A DNA stretch of 44,134 bases from Chitinophagaceae bacterium. Its GTDB lineage: Bacteria; Bacteroidota; Bacteroidia; Chitinophagales; Chitinophagaceae. The translations under genes were made by a program, and so were the position numbers. A model generated the notes under the pieces. The model did not search any database, was not told the origin of the DNA, and saw only the letters and a program-made list of their open reading frames with translations. Where the stretch lies: contig CANFOP010000007.1 in NCBI GenBank assembly GCA_947448685.1, forward strand, positions 1 to 44,134, written 5' to 3'. Within the stretch, counting starts at the first letter, position 1, and each line of letters starts with the position of its first letter. This document shows positions 37,995 through 44,134 of the stretch, one piece after another.

Positions 37995-40700
37995 ATGAAT
38001 ACAATAATCAATCCCTTTTTAAGATTAAGCGGTCTTGAACCATTGATAATCCGACCGGAAACAAATTTTGTAAATGTAGGCGAACGAACCAATGTTACCG
38101 GCAGTAAAAAATTTGCGAGACTCATTAAAGAAGGTCAATACGAAGAAGCGCTTTCTGTTGCAAGACAACAGGTAGAAAACGGCGCTCAGATACTGGATAT
38201 AAATATGGATGATGCCTTGTTGGATGGAGTATCCGCAATGACTACTTTTCTAAATCTACTTCAGGCAGAACCGGACATTGCAAAGATCCCAGTGATGCTG
38301 GACAGCAGCAAATTTGAAATCATAGAAGCGGGTTTAAAATGCATACAAGGAAAATGTATTGTTAACTCCATTTCATTAAAAGAGGGAGAAGAAAAGTTTA
38401 TTGAACAGGCAATTATTTGCAAGAACTTTGGAGCAGCCGTAATTGTAATGGCATTTGATGAAGTAGGACAAGCTGATACAAAATCAAGAAAGATAGAAAT
38501 TTGTCATCGTGCCTTTAAAATACTTACTGAAAATGTAGGTTATGCTCCTGAAGACATCATTTTCGACCCCAACATTTTTGCTATTGCCACAGGAATTGAA
38601 GCACATAATAATTATGCGGTAGACTTTATTGAAGCCACCAGAGAAATAAAAAAATTGATGCCGCTTGTTAAAGTAAGTGGTGGGGTCAGCAATGTTTCAT
38701 TTTCTTTTCGTGGAAATGATCACGTAAGAGAAGCCATTCATAGCGTGTTTCTTTTTCATGCTATCAAAGCCGGCATGGATATGGGAATTGTAAACGCAGG
38801 GCAGCTGGTGGTTTATGATGAAATAGAGCCTACCTTAAAACAATTGTGCGAAAATGTAATTCTAAATATTGACAATGATGAAAATAATGCAACAGAAAAG
38901 CTGATCGTATTTGCCGAAACTGTAAAAGCAAAGGGAAAGGAAATCATCAAAGATGAAACGTGGAGAAAGAATAGTGTTGAAAAAAGAATAGAACATTCTC
39001 TTATAAATGGCGTCACTGATTATATTGAAATTGATACCGAAGAAGCAAGGCTTCAATACTCAAAGCCGCTCGAAGTAATTGAGGGCCCATTAATGGATGG
39101 CATGAATGTAGTAGGTGATTTGTTTGGAGCCGGTAAAATGTTTCTGCCTCAAGTGGTCAAGAGTGCCCGTGTAATGAAAAAGGCTGTAGCTGTTCTCACT
39201 CCATTCATTGAACAGGAAAAAGAAGAAAGAAAAATTAATGCGGAAAAAAATGGATTAATAAACGAAGAAGAAAAAGGCGCTGCAAAAATTCTACTTGCCA
39301 CAGTTAAAGGTGATGTACACGATATTGGAAAAAATATTGTTGGTGTAGTGCTGGGTTGCAATGGCTATGAAATCATTGATTTAGGAGTGATGGTTCCCGC
39401 AGATAAAATTCTTTCCGAAGCGGTTAAACATAAGGCAGACATCATTGGCCTGAGCGGACTTATCACACCTTCTCTTGACGAAATGGTGCATATTGCCCGT
39501 GAAATGAAACGACTCAATATGGATATTCCCTTGATGATTGGTGGTGCGACTACCAGCAGAATGCACACGGCCGTAAAAATATCTCCAGAGTATGAAAAAG
39601 GAGTAATACATGTGTTGGATGCATCCAGAAGCGTGACTGTTGCCGGTAACTTATTAAACAAAGAATCAAAAGTCGAATTTCTTAAAGAATTAAAAATAGA
39701 ATACCGGAATTTAAAAGAGAGTTTCGACAATAAAAAAAGTGGCAAACAATTACTGTCGTTTGCAAATGCTCAGAATAACAGTTTAAAAATTAACTGGGAA
39801 AACTACATACCGCCCGTGCCTGATTTTACTGGAACTAAAATTTTAGAAAATTATCCCCTCTCTGAAATAGCTGGTCATATAGATTGGCAACCATTTTTTA
39901 TTGCATGGGAAATGCATGGAAAATTCCCGGCTATATTGTCGGATGAAATTATAGGAACAGAAGCAAGCAAACTATATAATGATGCGCAACAGCTGCTAAC
40001 AAAAATCATCGAAGAAAAATGGCTTCATGCAAAAGGTGTTGTTGGATTTTGGGAAACAATAAAAACAGCGCCTGATACATTGGAAGTAAAAAGTACAGAT
40101 TCCAATATTCAACTGGAATTTCTGAGACAACAAATGAAAAAAGCGGCTGGTCAACCAAATTTATCTCTGGCAGACTTTATTCATCCTTCCCAAAAAGATT
40201 ATATCGGTGCTTTTTCTGTAACTATTCAAGGTATTGAAAAGCATATCAAACATTTCGAAGAAAATCTGGATGACTATAATAAAATCATTTTGCAAGCTCT
40301 TGCCGACAGACTTGCGGAAGCTTTTGCAGAACTTCTGCATAAAAAAACCAGAATGGAATACTGGGGTTATGCAAATAATGAAAACTTAAGCAATGACGAA
40401 CTGATTAGTGAGTGCTATAGTGGAATTCGCCCGGCACCTGGATATCCTGCTTGTCCGGATCATACTGAAAAAATGAAGTTATTTGCTTTGCTTGGCGGAG
40501 AAAGCGCAACCGGAATACATTTGACTGAATCCCTGGCAATGTATCCTGCCTCTTCAGTTTGCGGTTGGTACTTTGCTCATCCGGAGTGTAAATATTTTGG
40601 CGTAGGAAAAATAGATATGGATCAATTGGAGGACTATGCGAAAAGAAAAAACCTCAGCATAGAAGAAATGACTAATTGGCTCAGACCTGTTTTAGAATAA
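37995..40700 (+). CDS. metH: Methionine synthase, pterin-, cobalamin- and activation-domain module (split MetH, C-terminal part)
   Basis: [37 protein letters not shown] (B12 His box), [15 protein letters not shown] (activation domain). Confidence 0.95.
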   Translation: MNTIINPFLRLSGLEPLIIRPETNFVNVGERTNVTGSKKFARLIKEGQYEEALSVARQQVENGAQILDINMDDALLDGVSAMTTFLNLLQAEPDIAKIPVMLDSSKFEIIEAGLKCIQGKCIVNSISLKEGEEKFIEQAIICKNFGAAVIVMAFDEVGQADTKSRKIEICHRAFKILTENVGYAPEDIIFDPNIFAIATGIEAHNNYAVDFIEATREIKKLMPLVKVSGGVSNVSFSFRGNDHVREAIHSVFLFHAIKAGMDMGIVNAGQLVVYDEIEPTLKQLCENVILNIDNDENNATEKLIVFAETVKAKGKEIIKDETWRKNSVEKRIEHSLINGVTDYIEIDTEEARLQYSKPLEVIEGPLMDGMNVVGDLFGAGKMFLPQVVKSARVMKKAVAVLTPFIEQEKEERKINAEKNGLINEEEKGAAKILLATVKGDVHDIGKNIVGVVLGCNGYEIIDLGVMVPADKILSEAVKHKADIIGLSGLITPSLDEMVHIAREMKRLNMDIPLMIGGATTSRMHTAVKISPEYEKGVIHVLDASRSVTVAGNLLNKESKVEFLKELKIEYRNLKESFDNKKSGKQLLSFANAQNNSLKINWENYIPPVPDFTGTKILENYPLSEIAGHIDWQPFFIAWEMHGKFPAILSDEIIGTEASKLYNDAQQLLTKIIEEKWLHAKGVVGFWETIKTAPDTLEVKSTDSNIQLEFLRQQMKKAAGQPNLSLADFIHPSQKDYIGAFSVTIQGIEKHIKHFEENLDDYNKIILQALADRLAEAFAELLHKKTRMEYWGYANNENLSNDELISECYSGIRPAPGYPACPDHTEKMKLFALLGGESATGIHLTESLAMYPASSVCGWYFAHPECKYFGVGKIDMDQLEDYAKRKNLSIEEMTNWLRPVLE

Positions 40701-40782
40701 ATGAATGCAGTTATTGAATGATTTTTCAATCTGCGTATCATTACCTTGGCATTATTGTCATTAATAAACAATAGAAAATATC

Positions 40783-41550
40783 ATGCGTATTATTTCATAC
40801 AACGTAAATGGCATAAGAGCTGCCATAAAAAAGGGATTGTTGGACTGGCTTAAAACCAATCCTGCAGATGTGATTTGTTTACAGGAAACAAAAGCCCATG
40901 AAGGAGATGTGGATGTGAAAGAACTGGAGAAACTTGGATTTGAGCATCATTGGTTCAGTGCAAATAAAAAAGGATACAGCGGAGTAGCCATATTCTCAAA
41001 AATCAAACCAACTGCTGTAAAAAAAGGAAATGGTTTTCACGCGAGCGATTTCGAGGGAAGAGTAATAGAAATGCAGTTCGGTGATATTAAATTAATCAAC
41101 GCATACTTTCCATCCGGAACTTCCGGTGAAGAAAGACAATCTTTCAAATATGAATGGCTGGATGAAATGTTTGACTATTTAAAAAAAATTAAAAAAACGA
41201 ATCCAAAACTGATTCTTTGTGGAGATTATAATATTGCACATGAAGAGATTGATATTCATGATCCGAAAGGGAACAAAAATTCTTCGGGATTCTTGCCAAA
41301 AGAAAGAGAATGGATGACAAAGTTTCTTGAATCAGGATGGATAGACACTTTCAGACACTTCCATAAAGAGCCTCATCGTTATAGTTGGTGGAGCCAGCGT
41401 TTTCCGAGTGTCAGACTAAATAATAAAGGCTGGAGAATTGATTATATTTCAGTAACGGAAGAACTAAGAAATCAACTTGTCAGTGCGGACATATATCCTG
41501 ATATAAAACACAGCGACCACTGCCCAATATTTTTGGAAATTAAAAAATAA
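40783..41550 (+). CDS. xth: Exodeoxyribonuclease III
   Basis: ISYNVNGIRAA, CLQETKAH, GDYNIAHEEIDIHDPKGN, HSDHCPI. Confidence 0.95.
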   Translation: MRIISYNVNGIRAAIKKGLLDWLKTNPADVICLQETKAHEGDVDVKELEKLGFEHHWFSANKKGYSGVAIFSKIKPTAVKKGNGFHASDFEGRVIEMQFGDIKLINAYFPSGTSGEERQSFKYEWLDEMFDYLKKIKKTNPKLILCGDYNIAHEEIDIHDPKGNKNSSGFLPKEREWMTKFLESGWIDTFRHFHKEPHRYSWWSQRFPSVRLNNKGWRIDYISVTEELRNQLVSADIYPDIKHSDHCPIFLEIKK

Positions 41551-41559
41551 ATAACCTGG

Positions 41560-41865
41560 ATGTTTATATATAATGTAACGGTAAAAGTTAGCAACTCCAT
41601 AAAAAACGAATGGTTGCTTTGGCTCAAAAATGAACATATACCAGAAATAATTGGAACTGATTGCTTTACAAAGGCCACCATTCTCCAGCTATTGGAAATA
41701 GACGATTCAGAAGGGCCCACTTATGCCATACAATACTTTGCAGAAAGCAAATCGGCTTACAATCTTTATATCGACAAACACGCTGCTGACCTGCGTCAGA
41801 AGTCAATTGACAAATGGGGTGACCAATTCATTGCTTTTCGTTCATTTATGCAGATTGTGGACTAA
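41560..41865 (+). CDS. DUF4286-family protein
   Basis: MFIYNVTVKVSNSIKNEWLLWLKNEHIPEIIGTDCFTKATI...TYAIQYFAES. Confidence 0.85.
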   Translation: MFIYNVTVKVSNSIKNEWLLWLKNEHIPEIIGTDCFTKATILQLLEIDDSEGPTYAIQYFAESKSAYNLYIDKHAADLRQKSIDKWGDQFIAFRSFMQIVD

Positions 41866-42093
41866 TTGTGCAAAACCCAAAAAAGACTTTTTTTTGTACT
41901 ATTTTTTTTTGTATAGCTCAAACCCTTGCTATTACTGACTTTTAGCGAAATAGCCCTGAAAGTCAATGCCAGACTGTATTTCAGAAATATCATTGTTTCA
42001 GCAGCGTCATTTAAGAATTTGATTTTGCAGCAAAAAATCAATAAAAATGGGAGTTACAGCGAAATTTCAATAAAAAATTTTTGAAAAAAAATA

Positions 42094-42123
42094 TTTGCAG
42101 AATTTAAAAACCCTCTATATTTG
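42094..42123 (+). promoter_or_regulatory. Bacteroidota-type promoter of the HU gene
   Basis: TTTG (42094-42097), 18-nt spacer, TATATTTG (42116-42123). Confidence 0.75.
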
Positions 42124-42155
42124 TTGCAGTTAAAAATCTTTAAAAATTTTATTCC

Positions 42156-42425
42156 ATGAACAAAGCAGAATTATGTGCTAAGTTGGCTGATGATGCCGGC
42201 ATCACAAAAACTCAGGCAAATGCAGCAGTAGATTCTTTCATTGAAGCTGTAACAAAAACTTTGAAAAGCGGTAACAAAGTTACGCTAGTTGGTTTTGGTA
42301 CTTTCTCAGTTACCAAAAGAGCTGCTCGTAACGGTCGCAATCCTCAAACAGGAGCTGTTATCAAAATCAAAGCAAAAAAAGTTGCTAAATTTAAAGCAGG
42401 AAAAGAATTGTCTGCAAAAATCTAA
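42156..42425 (+). CDS. HU-family DNA-binding protein
   Basis: [28 protein letters not shown]...[40 protein letters not shown]. Confidence 0.97.
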   Translation: MNKAELCAKLADDAGITKTQANAAVDSFIEAVTKTLKSGNKVTLVGFGTFSVTKRAARNGRNPQTGAVIKIKAKKVAKFKAGKELSAKI

Positions 42426-42440
42426 TTTGCAGTACAACCC

Positions 42441-42475
42441 AAAAAAGCAAGGCGCTCTTGCGTCTTGCTTTTTTA
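42441..42475 (+). terminator. Intrinsic terminator after HU
   Basis: AAAAAAGCAAG / CTTGCTTTTTT inverted repeat with T-tract. Confidence 0.85.
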
Positions 42476-42514
42476 TTAATACCTCATCAAATCATCTTAA
42501 AAATATAATCAAAT

Positions 42515-42643
42515 ATGGGACGCGGAGATATCAAAACAAAAAAAGGAAAAATATTTGCAGGTAGTTTTGGTAAAACAAGACCAGCAAAGGTAAAAGCAAC
42601 AACTAAAACTGCTGTTTCAAAAAAAGCTGCTGCCAAAAAATAA
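42515..42643 (+). CDS. Ribosomal protein THX-like small basic protein (missed by the ORF track)
   Basis: MGRGDIKTKKGKIFAGSFGKTRPAKVKATTKTAVSKKAAAKK*. Confidence 0.85.
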   Translation: MGRGDIKTKKGKIFAGSFGKTRPAKVKATTKTAVSKKAAAKK

Positions 42644-42720
42644 TCTCTTTCATGGCGATTGGTTGATATCACATAACGTATCAACCAATTTTAATTTACT
42701 ATTTTAATCCCCCTACCCCA

Positions 42721-43440
42721 ATGCAAACTTCTAATGGATTCCGTTCCATTCGGAATAAATTCGTCTATTTTCGTGATCAGTATAATAAATACGGACTTTT
42801 ACTTTCCCCCTATATTGTCTTTCACGAATTTTTTTACAAAAGATACTTCCGCTTTAAAAAAATCACATTCCCGGATTTTTCAAACAACTTACACATCACT
42901 ACATCAAAATCCCTGCATTCAGATGCTCATGAAAACAAGGAGTCATCCTGTTTCTCTATAAAAAAAGCATTTAACAAAATTCCTATCAGCGCCGAAAATA
43001 TCAGATTATTGGATATTGGATGCGGATCAGGAAAATCAATGCTGATGGGAATGTTATTGAACTTTAATGAAGTATTCGGAATTGACTTAGATATGCCTTC
43101 ATTAGAGCAAGGCAGAAAAAACTGTGAACAATTGAAAATCAATGGGTACAAAACTACATATACATTCATTCAACAGGATGCCGCTGATTTTAGTAATATT
43201 CCCAGTGGTATAAATGTGATTTATCTTTTTAATCCTTTTGGTAAAAAAACCATGTTACAAGTTGTCAACAATATTACAGAATTCATCAAAAAACAACAGA
43301 ATGATGTATTTGTGATATACATGAATCCTTTATACATTGAATTGTTTACAGAAAAGAAATGTTTTGAAAAATACTATTCATCAAATTTCAGAGGAGGAAA
43401 ACAAAAAGAGATGATTATATTGAAATCAGCTGGAAATTAA
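42721..43440 (+). CDS. Class I SAM-dependent methyltransferase
   Basis: IRLLDIGCGSGKSMLMGMLLNFNEVFGIDLDMPSLEQGRKN. Confidence 0.9.
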   Translation: MQTSNGFRSIRNKFVYFRDQYNKYGLLLSPYIVFHEFFYKRYFRFKKITFPDFSNNLHITTSKSLHSDAHENKESSCFSIKKAFNKIPISAENIRLLDIGCGSGKSMLMGMLLNFNEVFGIDLDMPSLEQGRKNCEQLKINGYKTTYTFIQQDAADFSNIPSGINVIYLFNPFGKKTMLQVVNNITEFIKKQQNDVFVIYMNPLYIELFTEKKCFEKYYSSNFRGGKQKEMIILKSAGN

Positions 43441-43462
43441 TCTATTTAAAAAATTGGTTGTT

Positions 43463-44104
43463 TTACGGAGCAAGCCTGACAAACGACCATTGATTGTTTT
43501 CATTCACTTTGTATTCAATTCTGTCATGTAATCTACTGGGTCTTCCCTGCCAAAACTCAATACTTTTTGGCTGAACAATATATCCTCCCCAATGAGGGGG
43601 ACGACTTATTTCCTTATCGAAAAAGTCTTTTTCAATCTGCGAAAATCTTTTTTCAAGTTCTTCTCTGGAAACTATTTCTTCAGATTGAGGAGAGGCCCAT
43701 GCGCCTATTCTATTTGATAAAGGACGCGAATTAAAATAGGTGTCGCTCTCTGATTCATGTATTTTTTTTACATTGCCCTCAATTCGAACCTGACGCTCTA
43801 ATTCTTTCCAAAATAAAACAAGACAAACATTCGGATTCTCTGCGATTTCAATACCTTTTCGACTGTTGAAGTTGGTAAAAAATGTAAAGCCGTCATTGTT
43901 AAACCCTTTCAATAACACTATTCTAGCCGATGGGCTTCCTGCTGCGTTTACAGTCGCTAAGGTCATGGCATTCACTTCTTCGATTTTACTTTCTATCGCC
44001 TGATCCCACCATTTTTCAAACTGCTTCATTGGATGCGTGTGTATATCATCTTCTGAAAGTGTCTGCAACATATAATCTTTTCGAATATCCGCTATACTTG
44101 ACAT
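43463..44104 (-). CDS. pdxH: Pyridoxamine 5'-phosphate oxidase
   Basis: MTLATVNAAGSPSARIVLLKGFNNDGFTFFTNFNSRKG, RPPHWGGYIVQPKSIEFWQGRPSRLHDR. Confidence 0.97.
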   Translation of the reverse strand: MSSIADIRKDYMLQTLSEDDIHTHPMKQFEKWWDQAIESKIEEVNAMTLATVNAAGSPSARIVLLKGFNNDGFTFFTNFNSRKGIEIAENPNVCLVLFWKELERQVRIEGNVKKIHESESDTYFNSRPLSNRIGAWASPQSEEIVSREELEKRFSQIEKDFFDKEISRPPHWGGYIVQPKSIEFWQGRPSRLHDRIEYKVNENNQWSFVRLAP

Positions 44105-44134
44105 ACTATTAAATTTTACTGTTTTGTTTTTTTA

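Noticed and set aside
39149-39745. Minus-strand ORFs inside metH (39149..39361, 39365..39745, 39381..39611)
   Set aside because: Antisense shadow ORFs of a strongly supported coding region.
1-44134. CRISPR arrays, tRNA or rRNA genes, IS-element transposases
   Set aside because: No regularly spaced repeats, cloverleaf-like or rRNA-like segments, or transposase ORFs were seen; a tRNAscan/CRISPR/ISfinder run would be needed to exclude weak cases.

Overview
The window is a Bacteroidota chromosome segment, probably Chitinophagales-like (inferred from TTTG-N18/19-TAnnTTTG promoters, T9SS genes and gene content). It splits into two parts. (1) About 0.3-11.06 kb looks like an integrase-bearing defence/toxin-antitoxin island. 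It carries a tyrosine recombinase, an orphan XRE repressor, a split HipB-HipS-HipT-like module with three operators spaced exactly 41 bp, an AbiEi/AbiEii pair, a 1128-aa primase (TOTE-type AEP)-SF2 helicase fusion, and a second nucleotidyltransferase toxin. That second toxin's DUF6088/AbiEi-like antitoxin is cut off inside the end of a neighbouring lipoprotein gene. (2) About 11.06-44.1 kb is mostly ordinary chromosome: ABC transporter, photolyase/light-type cluster, AlkB, ECF sigma plus membrane partner, T9SS type-B protein plus PorP/SprF, UvrD-like helicase-nuclease, recR, split metH, xth, HU, THX and pdxH. The observations most worth follow-up are a structured 5' leader in front of an unknown 167-aa gene (about 12.50-12.65 kb), a leader upstream of split metH with an 11/12-bp pseudoknot (about 36.76-36.94 kb), the truncated-antitoxin junction, the HipBST-like locus, a small caspase/CHAT-like protein next to a CHC2-like zinc protein, and a photolyase-like protein whose antenna-like domain seems to lie at the C-terminus. 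All assignments come from reading motifs by eye; no database search was run.
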